A DNA stretch of 22,739 bases from a virus. Made by a program: the position numbers and the translations under genes. Position 1 is the stretch's first letter, and each line of letters opens with the position of its first letter. The notes under the pieces are model-generated. The model saw nothing but the letters and a program-made list of their open reading frames with translations, had not been told where the DNA came from and did not search any database. The DNA lies in IMG/VR virus record IMGVR_UViG_3300042445_000511, positions 1 to 22,739 of that record. One strand, given 5' to 3'. This document shows positions 1 to 4,972 of the stretch, one piece after another.

Positions 1-883
1 TAATCTCGGGTCTTGAGTAATCCGCCATAATGTCAATCGTCTTTTCAATGTCGAGGTCTTTGAACTTTTGAATTAACTCCGAAGTGGTCAGGTAGCTTTG
101 ATAAATCACGGGTTCGATATAGATATCCCCGTCAGACCAATAGACCCTAACGAGCGCAGTCGGGTGATTATATCCGAAGTCAAGTCCGTAGACGAAATTA
201 GTAAACCTCGCAGGTCTCGATATAGTAAACGTCCAATTGTTATAGATATTAGATTTGCTTATTGCCTTCTCACCGAGTGCGTAGATTTGGTATAGACTTT
301 CGTCCGTCCGCTTTAGGTCTTCGATTTGGCGTTTAATACTTTCGGGCAGGAAAGGGTTGTCCCGGTACGTGGATTTGATTAACTTACTTTCATGGGGAGG
401 TAACTCATAAAGCCATGAAGAACTTTCCGAAGGGTTGTAGTCAAATATCAGTTTATCTTCGGTTCGCATGTTCAGCTGTTGAAAGTCCTCAAACCAAAGT
501 TCGTTGGCTTCATTGCACCAACCTATATCCCTCTTACGCCCCCTAATCTTTTGCTCGTCGTCCACACTGAAGAACTCCACGATTGACCCATTTGGAAAGC
601 GGTATATATTCTCGCTCATGTTATGGTTCGCCTTTTCGTAGATATCCAAGTCTTTAAGAATCTCGAAGAAATCCCTCATAACCGTAGCCCTCAACGCAGG
701 GAAGGTCTTACGCACTATACTCACCACCTTGTTGGGGTTTTGAATACAATACACTATGACCATCTGACAAAGTGAGTAGGTCTTACTTGAACGTGAGCCG
801 CCTTCGTTAATTATGAAACGCACCTCCGAGTTGGTAAGCGCGTCCCAATTTCTTGCGAAGATATTAGTTGCCCGAATCTCCAT
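1..883 (-). CDS. terL: Terminase large subunit (partial, 3' end beyond the window)
   Basis: This is the ATP-driven DNA-packaging motor and headful nuclease that docks on the portal. I translated it from ATG at 883, and it stays open to the window edge (294 residues, so the C-terminal third is missing). A Walker A-type loop GGSRSSKT lies at residues 28-35, a Walker B-like stretch DIGWCNEANEL at about 119-129 with E125 as likely catalytic glutamate, and the start of the RNase H-like nuclease YGLDFGYNHPTAL near 232-244 with D235 as first metal ligand. This matches the Terminase_3/PBSX type. The start lies inside the end of the small terminase gene (20-nt overlap), the usual terS-terL arrangement. 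Lying about 18 kb from the portal, it suggests a circularly permuted map. Confidence 0.95.
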   Translation of the reverse strand, partial: MEIRATNIFARNWDALTNSEVRFIINEGGSRSSKTYSLCQMVIVYCIQNPNKVVSIVRKTFPALRATVMRDFFEILKDLDIYEKANHNMSENIYRFPNGSIVEFFSVDDEQKIRGRKRDIGWCNEANELWFEDFQQLNMRTEDKLIFDYNPSESSSWLYELPPHESKLIKSTYRDNPFLPESIKRQIEDLKRTDESLYQIYALGEKAISKSNIYNNWTFTISRPARFTNFVYGLDFGYNHPTALVRVYWSDGDIYIEPVIYQSYLTTSELIQKFKDLDIEKTIDIMADYSRPEI

Positions 884-1292
884 TAACTATTCTAACAGTT
901 ACGGGTTGGTTCAACTTATCCCCTCCAGTTGTCACGTCCGTTTTTTCGGTGAGTCCATTCATTCGAGCGGTCAAGTTTGGTGCTTTGAATTTACCCGTTA
1001 AAGTTCCGCTAACTTGGTTTTCTTCCCACTCATCTCGCATGTACGTAACGACTCCCAAATACGCCGAATATGCACCCTCGTAGTTGTCTATATATTGGTG
1101 AACATGAAACTTATAATTTCTATACACGTAGGCTTGAAATCCCTTTCGTTGGTAAGGCTTATCTACTAACTCAATTTGCACTCCTTTGTTTGTCGCCTTT
1201 TGTATTTGGTCGGGTGTGCTATCTATATAGGCTTTGTAATCCTCCCACATTTTTAGTAGGTCGTCGGGTGTTTCTATATACTTACTTTTCAT
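864..1292 (-). CDS. terS: Terminase small subunit, P22 gp3-like
   Basis: This 142-residue protein is immediately upstream of and overlapping terL. It should recognise the packaging site and load DNA onto the large terminase. The N-terminus (YIETPDDLLKMWEDYKAYID) and the middle segment with a helical YRNYKFHVHQYIDN stretch resemble the gp3-like DNA-packaging family of P22. The C-terminal 40 residues are polar and probably flexible, as expected for the part that contacts the large subunit. The ATG overlaps the end of the preceding small gene by 11 nt. The identification rests on family resemblance plus position, and position is the stronger part. A P22-type small subunit would be consistent with headful packaging. 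Confidence 0.85.
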   Translation of the reverse strand: MKSKYIETPDDLLKMWEDYKAYIDSTPDQIQKATNKGVQIELVDKPYQRKGFQAYVYRNYKFHVHQYIDNYEGAYSAYLGVVTYMRDEWEENQVSGTLTGKFKAPNLTARMNGLTEKTDVTTGGDKLNQPVTVRIVNGDSGN

Positions 1293-1476
1293 TGTTCGTC
1301 TTTTTGGTGTAGTGGTCTAAAAATTCATCTTCGCTTATTTCTTCCAAGCACATTAACCCATCCACATCGGTCAGGTAAAAAACTACGTGGGCTTTTTGCT
1401 CTTTGAGTTCATCCTCTAAAGCCATAGCGAACTTGGTCATGTTCTTCCCTGCGTCTAGTAGGTAGTAATTAGCCAT
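1282..1476 (-). CDS. Small hypothetical protein (64 aa)
   Basis: I do not recognise this protein. Starting at ATG 1476 it encodes 64 residues, beginning MANYYLLDAGKNMTKFAMAL and ending in a charged KKTNNEK tail. A longer reading from TTG 1503 is possible, but the ATG overlaps the stop of the upstream two-helix membrane protein by 8 nt (ATGGCTAA), the coupling pattern used throughout this genome, so I prefer it. It overlaps the small terminase start by 11 nt, so it is cotranslated with the packaging genes. The composition is that of a soluble alpha/beta protein with many acidic residues (EEISEDEFLD). No catalytic motif is visible. Confidence 0.6.
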   Translation of the reverse strand: MANYYLLDAGKNMTKFAMALEDELKEQKAHVVFYLTDVDGLMCLEEISEDEFLDHYTKKTNNEK

Positions 1477-1639
1477 TGTGTTCGTTTTCGCCCGTGATGG
1501 CAATTAGATAACAAAGGTAGCTTATTAGTGACCATCCCGAAAATGTCATTACTAAGTCGGTCTCGTGGTAAATCAAACTTAGTGCTGCCACAAACGTAAG
1601 ACAAGCTACTAAAAAAGCAAATACATGACTTAACTTCAT
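1469..1639 (-). CDS. Small two-helix membrane protein (56 aa)
   Basis: This short gene was found by direct translation. It starts at ATG 1639 and stops at TAA 1471-1469. Residues about 5-23 (HVFAFLVACLTFVAALSLIY) and about 30-49 (VMTFSGWSLISYLCYLIAIT) form two hydrophobic segments joined by a short acidic turn, a hairpin inner-membrane protein. The start overlaps the preceding gene's stop as ATGA, and the stop overlaps the next gene's start by 8 nt, which strongly argues that it is translated. The function is unknown. Small hairpin membrane proteins in phages can be holins, antiholins or superinfection factors, but a holin-like gene already sits at 14500-14913, so I make no functional call. 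Confidence 0.6.
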   Translation of the reverse strand: MKLSHVFAFLVACLTFVAALSLIYHETDLVMTFSGWSLISYLCYLIAITGENEHNG

Positions 1640-1875
1640 TTCTTTTTGCGTTTAGGTTTGACCTCTATACCTTCGTATGCAATGGTTGGTAGTTGTTCGG
1701 TTGGTTGTTCCGTGTTTTCGGTGACCTCATCAAAGTATTTCCCCAAGTTTAACCCCCACTTTTTAGCCGTCTCGATATCCTTCTCGGTAAGGTCTTCAAT
1801 TTTCTTCGTCACTCGGACAGTGCCTAGTAAGTATTCAACGCTTACCCCCTTATATTGGTCTTTTATCTGCAACAT
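1636..1875 (-). CDS. Hypothetical protein with basic tail (79 aa)
   Basis: I do not recognise this protein. It begins MLQIKDQYKGVSVEYLLGTV, is mostly charged, and ends in a lysine/arginine tail (VKPKRKKK). The middle (IEDLTEKDIETAKKWGLNLGKYF) should form helices. It resembles small Bacteroidota phage proteins that carry a repeat-like 'LTEKDIETAKKWGLNLGKYFDE' style segment and a basic end, but I can give no function. The start overlaps the sigma-like gene by 26 nt, and the stop couples to the two-helix membrane protein (ATGA). The basic tail could bind nucleic acid, which is inference only. Confidence 0.6.
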   Translation of the reverse strand: MLQIKDQYKGVSVEYLLGTVRVTKKIEDLTEKDIETAKKWGLNLGKYFDEVTENTEQPTEQLPTIAYEGIEVKPKRKKK

Positions 1876-2353
1876 ATTTTTTAAATTTCGTCTTTATGTC
1901 ATTTATGTAAATCAAAGCACTCGACGGGTCAATGTTAAAATGTTCCGCAAGGTCTCTCTTTGTCGTTTTGCCCTTGTTAAAATACACCTCAAAGATAATT
2001 TGGTCGGTTCTATTCAACGTATTAACAAAGTCGCTTACATCTATTTTAAGTACTAATTGGTCGCTTTGGTTATTCGTGTCCGATATGTCAAAGTCGAGGT
2101 CTACCGGGTTAATCCTTTCTTTAAGGTTCGTTTGTGAGTTGGTTCTTATCAGCTCCAAGAGAATAAACCCAAAGGCTAAGCGTGGTATTTCGTCCTCCGT
2201 AATGGTGTCGGCTTTACCCACTACGTATAGGTAGGAAGAACTTACCAAACTTTCGGGCTCAATGTTTTTCTTTAGTTGCGTTATTCGTCTTTTTGCAGCT
2301 AAAACTAAGGTCTTGTAATTCTCAGTATAAAATTTATCTATTGTAACTTTCAT
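1850..2353 (-). CDS. Sigma-70-like regulatory protein (167 aa)
   Basis: This is a probable transcription factor related to small RNA polymerase sigma factors. The N-terminal half (about residues 8-85) is helical, with an AFGFILLELIRTNSQTNLKERI stretch reminiscent of sigma region 2. The middle, about 86-105, is acidic (DLDFDISDTNNQSDQLVLKID), like the linker of ECF sigmas. The last 50 residues hold a clear helix-turn-helix candidate (TTKRDLAEHFNIDPSSALIY, about 129-148) followed by a basic helix, like region 4. Size and layout match ECF-type factors, but the sequence is divergent and a plain HTH regulator cannot be excluded. It is the third gene of the unit driven from 2797-2826 and lies just ahead of the terminase genes, which would suit a late-gene activator. 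Confidence 0.55.
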   Translation of the reverse strand: MKVTIDKFYTENYKTLVLAAKRRITQLKKNIEPESLVSSSYLYVVGKADTITEDEIPRLAFGFILLELIRTNSQTNLKERINPVDLDFDISDTNNQSDQLVLKIDVSDFVNTLNRTDQIIFEVYFNKGKTTKRDLAEHFNIDPSSALIYINDIKTKFKKYVADKRPI

Positions 2354-2540
2354 ACCATTCGATAAAGTCCCTGCCGTATATCCGTCTTTGAACCGAAGAA
2401 CACATGCAATAGGTGATTTTTCTTGTAGGGTTGTAAATGTTCCAAACGTCCCGACATCGAACGGCTGTAACCTTGCTCACCTTACCAGTGTTAAACTCGT
2501 CTTTGAGTTGCTCGAATAAATCTACTTCCTGCGCATCCAT
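2334..2540 (-). CDS. Small hypothetical protein (68 aa)
   Basis: I do not recognise this protein. It begins MDAQEVDLFEQLKDEFNTGK and ends FIEWYESYNR. The first 20 residues are acidic, and the second half is basic and aromatic with two cysteines spaced C-x-C (YCMCSS), too few for a zinc site. The phrase VTAVRCRDVWNIYNPTRKIT could be a small helical DNA- or protein-binding element. It overlaps the upstream membrane protein by 19 nt and the downstream sigma-like gene by 20 nt, so it is part of the same coupled unit. A partner role for the sigma-like protein is possible but is only an inference from position. Confidence 0.55.
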   Translation of the reverse strand: MDAQEVDLFEQLKDEFNTGKVSKVTAVRCRDVWNIYNPTRKITYCMCSSVQRRIYGRDFIEWYESYNR

Positions 2541-2779
2541 CCTTCATGTAGTATTTGAAGACCGAAAACAATAAACGACGATATGACCGCCTTTTCAAAC
2601 GACCAAGTGACAGCTAACGCAGACCAAAACGTGCAACACTGCCAACATTCAAGTGAGCCGAAAATGTACTCAAGAATTGGTCTTGGTTTAATTCGGTCAT
2701 AAACCCACTCGGCAATATATTTAAATGGTTCAAACTCTTGGATAAACCACCCTAACGCAATTAAAAAAACGTACTCCAT
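2522..2779 (-). CDS. Small membrane protein with CWQC motif (85 aa)
   Basis: This is a predicted inner-membrane protein. Hydrophobic stretches lie at about residues 3-14 (YVFLIALGWFIQ), 48-58 (CCTFWSALAVTW) and 63-75 (KAVISSFIVFGLQ), with a basic end (GWMRRK). The segment LECWQCCTFWSALAVTWSFE places two or three cysteines at the start of a membrane helix. This recalls the C-x2-C-x-(G/T)-x-W pattern of the DUF1360-like phage and plasmid membrane family, whose role I do not know. It is the first gene after the promoter at 2797-2826, with a 5' leader of about a dozen nucleotides. The ATG choice is secure because no upstream in-frame start follows the promoter. Confidence 0.6.
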   Translation of the reverse strand: MEYVFLIALGWFIQEFEPFKYIAEWVYDRIKPRPILEYIFGSLECWQCCTFWSALAVTWSFEKAVISSFIVFGLQILHEGWMRRK

Positions 2780-2796
2780 AATGATTAGATTTTAGT

Positions 2797-2826
2797 CAAA
2801 GATACAATTATTTATTAACCAACAAA
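2797..2826 (-). promoter_or_regulatory. Bacteroidota-type promoter upstream of the packaging operon
   Basis: On the minus strand TTTG (2826-2823) is followed after 18 nt by TATCTTTG (2804-2797), an exact match to the Bacteroidota -33/-7 pattern TTTG ... TAnnTTTG. Transcription would start near 2790, about ten bases before the ATG at 2779. The -33 element is formed by the last T residues of the preceding terminator. This is the clearest promoter in the window. Confidence 0.65.
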
Positions 2827-2852
2827 AAAACCCTGACTTATTCCTCAGGGTT
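2824..2852 (-). terminator. Intrinsic terminator
   Basis: The inverted repeat AACCCTGA (2829-2836) and TCAGGGTT (2845-2852) forms an 8-bp stem with an 8-nt loop, followed on the minus strand by a run of seven T. The TAA stop of the 40-residue gene upstream lies in the loop, so translation would run into the hairpin. Confidence 0.8.
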
Positions 2853-2960
2853 CAAACGCTCAAATGGCGGTAGTTGGCATATGTAACGGCATAAATCTAT
2901 TATCTTCCGTCTTTTCGTCCGATACTCTCGGTGCTGTTTATCAATCTTCTTTCGTTTCAT
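2838..2960 (-). CDS. Small basic protein (40 aa)
   Basis: This short gene runs from ATG 2960 to TAA 2840-2838. The product begins MKRKKIDKQHREYRTKRRKI and ends PPFERLNPEE: a strongly basic first half, then a C-x3-C pair (CRYIC), then a short acidic end. It is likely to bind nucleic acid or another acidic partner, but this is inference from charge. It fills a short stand-alone unit between a TAATTTTG element (3026-3033) and the terminator, with its stop codon in the terminator loop. It could instead be a small RNA whose reading frame is accidental. The regular codon use and the fit to the unit make a real small protein somewhat more likely. Confidence 0.45.
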   Translation of the reverse strand: MKRKKIDKQHREYRTKRRKIIDLCRYICQLPPFERLNPEE

Positions 2961-3025
2961 TTCGTTATAGTTTAAGTCCTAAATTTTGCCACATATCTTA
3001 AATCGTTTTGTAATTAATAGTGCGC

Positions 3026-3033
3026 CAAAATTA
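3026..3033 (-). promoter_or_regulatory. Possible -7 promoter element (TAATTTTG)
   Basis: TAATTTTG on the minus strand fits TAnnTTTG exactly and lies about 65 nt upstream of the 40-residue gene, in an otherwise empty 84-nt gap. No TTG is found at the expected -33 distance, so support is partial. Confidence 0.3.
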
Positions 3034-3044
3034 TATCTTATTTG

Positions 3045-3275
3045 CTAGTTTTGGCTAAGTATATCCTGCGCTTCGTAGCGTGAGTCAATCAATGCGTGGG
3101 CTATTCTCTCAACGGTGGTCGTGTTTAAGCCACCTTCGTTGTTTAGTAGTTTCTTCACTTGACTGCATTGCACTTTTGAACGTCTGCAAAATGACCTCAT
3201 GCTTTCCACTTCAAGCCGTGACTCAACGACCTCCCGAAGAAAGCCGTTGAGTTGGGTTAGTTCAGCTACTCTCAA
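3045..3275 (-). CDS. Small helix-turn-helix DNA-binding protein (76 aa)
   Basis: This is probably a Cro/XRE-like DNA-binding protein. Residues about 25-62 have the look of a helix-turn-helix core: MRSFCRRSKVQCSQVKKLLN, then a short turn NEGGLNTTT, then the helix VERIAHALIDSR. This is the usual layout in which the recognition helix precedes a 'LNTTTVERIAHAL' segment. The reading frame starts with TTG at 3275. That TTG forms a TTGA overlap with the stop of the upstream gene, so I keep it rather than the internal ATG near residue 26, which would cut into the fold. It is the last gene of the early run before the TAATTTTG element and may regulate it. The target is unknown. Confidence 0.55.
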   Translation of the reverse strand: MRVAELTQLNGFLREVVESRLEVESMRSFCRRSKVQCSQVKKLLNNEGGLNTTTVERIAHALIDSRYEAQDILSQN

Positions 3276-3508
3276 AATGGAATACCCGTTGAGTCAGCAA
3301 TTTTCTCGCTGGTGTTCTGCGGTGTAGGTTGGAACGGCTCGGATAGTTTCAAAGAAAGGAATTGACCTTTGTCCGTCTTTTTAACCCATCCCGCAAGTTC
3401 AAACTCTTGCTCACCTACTTTGATTTTCCCTTTGTAGTCAGGGTGATTGTCCGCCTTTTTGTTGTTAGGGAAAAGTGTACCCGTGTTTGCTTTGTGTTCG
3501 TAACTCAT
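3272..3508 (-). CDS. Small phage protein, single-domain beta-rich type (78 aa)
   Basis: It begins MSYEHKANTGTLFPNNKKAD and continues with a hydrophilic beta-rich core (YKGKIKVGEQEFELAGWVKK ... GQFLSLKLSEPF) and a disordered tail ending GIPF. I have met this pattern (N-terminal 'NTGTLF.N..K....PDY.G.I.V.G.E..L.GW.K......FLSLK') in many phage and plasmid proteins of unknown function. The short OB-like strands and acidic-to-aromatic C-terminal tail make a single-stranded DNA-binding role conceivable, but that is inference. The stop overlaps the HTH gene start. The tRNA-like element lies just upstream of its ATG. Confidence 0.6.
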   Translation of the reverse strand: MSYEHKANTGTLFPNNKKADNHPDYKGKIKVGEQEFELAGWVKKTDKGQFLSLKLSEPFQPTPQNTSEKIADSTGIPF

Positions 3509-3529
3509 AATTGTTTGGTTTAATGTTAG

Positions 3530-3618
3530 TAGTCTATACGGGATTCAAACCCGCACACTTTGTTAAAACAAAGAGGCTATCCTAAGGTGGTATTCATTCC
3601 CACTTACCTCAATAGACT
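3530..3618 (-). tRNA. tRNA-like sequence, divergent, class II-like
   Basis: On the minus strand a 7-bp acceptor stem AGTCTAT/ATAGACT encloses 75 nt. A T-arm GCGGG-TTTGAAT-CCCGT (3554-3538) abuts the 3' acceptor strand with no gap, as in a tRNA, and an A follows as discriminator. Before it, CTTTGT-TTTA-ACAAAG (3573-3558) makes a hairpin that fits the long variable arm of Leu/Ser tRNAs. A D-loop-like AAGTGGG and a CTTAGGA segment, which would give anticodon UAG (Leu), are in roughly the right places. However, I cannot form a good anticodon stem around CTTAGGA, and the T-loop has T instead of the conserved C56. It may be a decayed or unusual tRNA or a tRNA mimic. The alternative reading, with the hairpin as anticodon arm (UUU, Lys), leaves an oversized D region. 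CCA is not encoded. Confidence 0.45.
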
Positions 3619-3627
3619 AACAATTTA

Positions 3628-3762
3628 TTATTGTTTGTTTTTACCAATTTCGATTTGTAAAATAAGAAATGCAATTCTAATTGACTTGTCTTCAAAGTCG
3701 ATTGCTACCATTGGAGTAAAGCATATTACCCCCCATTGTTTAAACGTGTTGTACACTCTCAT
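3628..3762 (-). CDS. Small hypothetical protein (44 aa)
   Basis: This short gene runs from ATG 3762 to TAA 3630-3628. It begins MRVYNTFKQWGVICFTPMVA and ends IEIGKNKQ. The ATG overlaps the stop of the 70-residue gene as ATGA, good evidence for translation. The sequence alternates aromatic and hydrophobic residues (FEDKSIRIAFLILQIEIG), suggesting a small beta-rich domain. The last residues, GKNKQ, echo the IKNKQL end of the two genes upstream. The function is unknown. Confidence 0.5.
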   Translation of the reverse strand: MRVYNTFKQWGVICFTPMVAIDFEDKSIRIAFLILQIEIGKNKQ

Positions 3763-3788
3763 AACTGTTTGTTTTTGATTTGCTCTTT
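3758..3788. repeat. Direct repeat copy 1 (31 nt, gene boundary)
   Basis: This 31-nt segment is identical to 3967-3997. It covers the last nine codons and stop of the 70-residue gene and the first codon of the next, so both upstream genes end in the same KEQIKNKQL peptide followed by an ATGA coupling site. Confidence 0.9.
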
Positions 3789-3971
3789 TATGAACTGTTT
3801 ATTTATTGGGTTATTATCTAAATAATCGTATGCGTATTTAATTCCTTTCATAAATGAACTTTTTGGGTCATGCCCCTCACATCTCAATAAGTCATAAAGA
3901 AAATGTAAATCTACAACTGCGTCTAAGTATTCGCTTCCTTGTGGTAGTTCGTTTAATGGCTCACAACTCAT
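3759..3971 (-). CDS. Hypothetical protein (70 aa)
   Basis: I do not recognise this protein. It begins MSCEPLNELPQGSEYLDAVV and should be mostly helical (LHFLYDLLRCEGHDPKSSFMKGIKYAYDYLD). It ends KEQIKNKQL, identical at DNA level to the end of the next gene upstream (3968-4168). It is coupled on both sides by ATGA overlaps. The region is more AT-rich than the exonuclease and ERF genes nearby. The shared tail looks like the product of a local duplication that copied a ready-made stop/start junction rather than a functional domain. Confidence 0.55.
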   Translation of the reverse strand: MSCEPLNELPQGSEYLDAVVDLHFLYDLLRCEGHDPKSSFMKGIKYAYDYLDNNPINKQFIKEQIKNKQL

Positions 3972-3997
3972 AACTGTTTGTTTTTGATTTGCTCTTT
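3967..3997. repeat. Direct repeat copy 2 (31 nt, gene boundary)
   Basis: This is the exact partner of 3758-3788, at the junction between the 66-residue and 70-residue genes. It carries the same KEQIKNKQL codons, TGA stop and overlapping ATG. Confidence 0.9.
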
Positions 3998-4168
3998 AAG
4001 TCGTTCTAAATATAGACATAAGTCCATTGCTTCCTCTTGGGCGTGTTGTAACCAGTCCAAGGTTTCGAGGTCTGTTCGTTCAAGGTTCGTTCCGTATTTC
4101 TCTAGCCCCTTCTCGCTGCGGTCGGCTATTTGGTTAAGGACTTGGATAACTATTCTATCTACTTTCAT
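3968..4168 (-). CDS. Hypothetical helical protein (66 aa)
   Basis: It begins MKVDRIVIQVLNQIADRSEK and continues EKYGTNLERTDLETLDWLQHAQEEAMDLCLYLERLKE. The pattern G-x-x-K-Y-G-x-x-L...D-x-L-x-W...A-x-E-E-x-x-D is that of the small MazG-like / DUF550-like helical phage proteins (all-alpha NTP pyrophosphatase-like fold). The E-E-x-x-D in helix two would be the metal-binding part. At 66 residues it is shorter than catalytic MazG proteins, so activity is uncertain. The start is duplicated 92 nt upstream (4221-4260), and the end is shared with the next gene. The start overlaps the stop of the short upstream frame as ATGA. Confidence 0.55.
   Translation of the reverse strand: MKVDRIVIQVLNQIADRSEKGLEKYGTNLERTDLETLDWLQHAQEEAMDLCLYLERLKEQIKNKQL
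4129..4168. repeat. Direct repeat copy 1 (40 nt, gene start)
   Basis: This segment matches 4221-4260 at 38 of 40 positions. It encodes the first 13 residues (MKVDRIVIQVLNQ) of the 66-residue helical protein. Confidence 0.9.
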
Positions 4169-4260
4169 AAGTTGTCTTTAAAATTACTTTTTGTTCGTGT
4201 TTTGTGCGTTATAATGCACTTTTGGTTAAGGACTTGGATAACTATTCTATCTGTTTTCAT
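4165..4260 (-). CDS. Short frame from a duplicated gene start (31 aa), possible leader or remnant
   Basis: ATG 4260 opens a 31-residue frame beginning MKTDRIVIQVLNQ, the same 13 residues (one change, V to T) as the start of the 66-residue gene downstream, then continuing with an unrelated basic stretch to a TGA that overlaps the next ATG. It is either the truncated remains of a duplicated copy or a short coupling peptide linking translation of the Mom-like gene (stop at 4247, inside this frame) to the downstream gene. The overlap geometry on both sides would allow continuous reinitiation. No function of the peptide itself can be inferred. Confidence 0.35.
   Translation of the reverse strand: MKTDRIVIQVLNQKCIITHKTRTKSNFKDNL
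4221..4260. repeat. Direct repeat copy 2 (40 nt, gene start)
   Basis: This is the upstream copy of 4129-4168, with two mismatches. It spans the stop codon of the Mom-like gene and the start of the 31-residue frame. Confidence 0.9.
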
Positions 4261-4972
4261 TTTCCGTGTTTTTAATTGGTTCGTTGTAATATTTTGGGTA
4301 AGGTTTTTTCTTTAATAAAACTTTACTTTTCCATTTTTGGTCTATCCAGTAAATGTATCTAAATTGTCTTAATTCTTCGCTTGTAGCTGTTTCTTTATTT
4401 TCTTGTAAAAAAGCTGCTGACTTACTTAATTTTGGGTTTCTTGTCATTAAACTATTATGATATACTTCGTTATTTAAAGTCCAAAATTTAGCAATGTGTT
4501 CACCATAAAACTCAAAATTTGCACCCTGATAAACTATTCCAAAACAACCGCATCTTTCATCTGCAAAACTTTGTATCCATTTTATTTTATGAAATTTACT
4601 TCGAATATATCTAACTGCATAAGATATTGCTTGGCTTTCACTATTTCTTGGTGCTTTGTCATCTAACCACATTCGATTAAGTTCTAAATATTGGTCCATT
4701 TCAGTTCCACTAACAACACTTCCACAACTTGCAGGATTCATAGCATAACCAAATTGCAATATACCTACAAGTTCAGAATTTAACCACACCCCTAAATGTA
4801 TATAAGTTGCATTATAGAATTTTTTGCTGTAATGATTTTTAACTATAATATCGTTTGCTTTATTTCGGTCTATTTCATTAACATAAAATTCTTTTGAACC
4901 AAAACCGATTATTTCACGACTTCCAAAAATTGACTGCTGATTGCTATAAATTAAATCCTTTTTAGAACTCAT
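4247..4972 (-). CDS. mom: Mom-like adenine DNA hypermodification protein
   Basis: Resembles the Mom family of phage Mu, which adds a carbamoylmethyl-type group to N6 of adenine in phage DNA and so blocks host restriction. The fold is GNAT-like. Conserved-looking parts in order: NHYSKKF at 46-52, LGVWLNSELVGILQFGYAMN (60-79), YLELNRMWLDDKAPRNSES (95-113), and the core WIQSFADERCGCFGIVYQGA (132-151). The HY pair at 47-48 and D138 sit where Mu Mom has residues described as essential (from memory). At 241 residues the length fits the family. The gene is visibly more AT-rich than the exonuclease gene it overlaps (ATGA), suggesting separate acquisition. No homologue of the Mu translation activator Com was seen next to it. 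Confidence 0.82.
   Translation of the reverse strand: MSSKKDLIYSNQQSIFGSREIIGFGSKEFYVNEIDRNKANDIIVKNHYSKKFYNATYIHLGVWLNSELVGILQFGYAMNPASCGSVVSGTEMDQYLELNRMWLDDKAPRNSESQAISYAVRYIRSKFHKIKWIQSFADERCGCFGIVYQGANFEFYGEHIAKFWTLNNEVYHNSLMTRNPKLSKSAAFLQENKETATSEELRQFRYIYWIDQKWKSKVLLKKKPYPKYYNEPIKNTENENR

Noticed and set aside
98-295. Plus-strand reading frame at the left end
   Set aside because: It lies entirely on the opposite strand of the large terminase gene, has no family resemblance, and is a shadow of codon structure. The same holds for all other plus-strand frames in the window.
1512-1519. TAnnTTTG match inside the 56-residue gene
   Set aside because: It lies within coding sequence of a coupled operon with no proper upstream element. 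A single 8-mer match is expected by chance.
3560-3778. Plus-strand frame of 72 codons
   Set aside because: It crosses the tRNA-like element and is antisense to the coupled small gene 3628-3762. It has no plausible protein composition.
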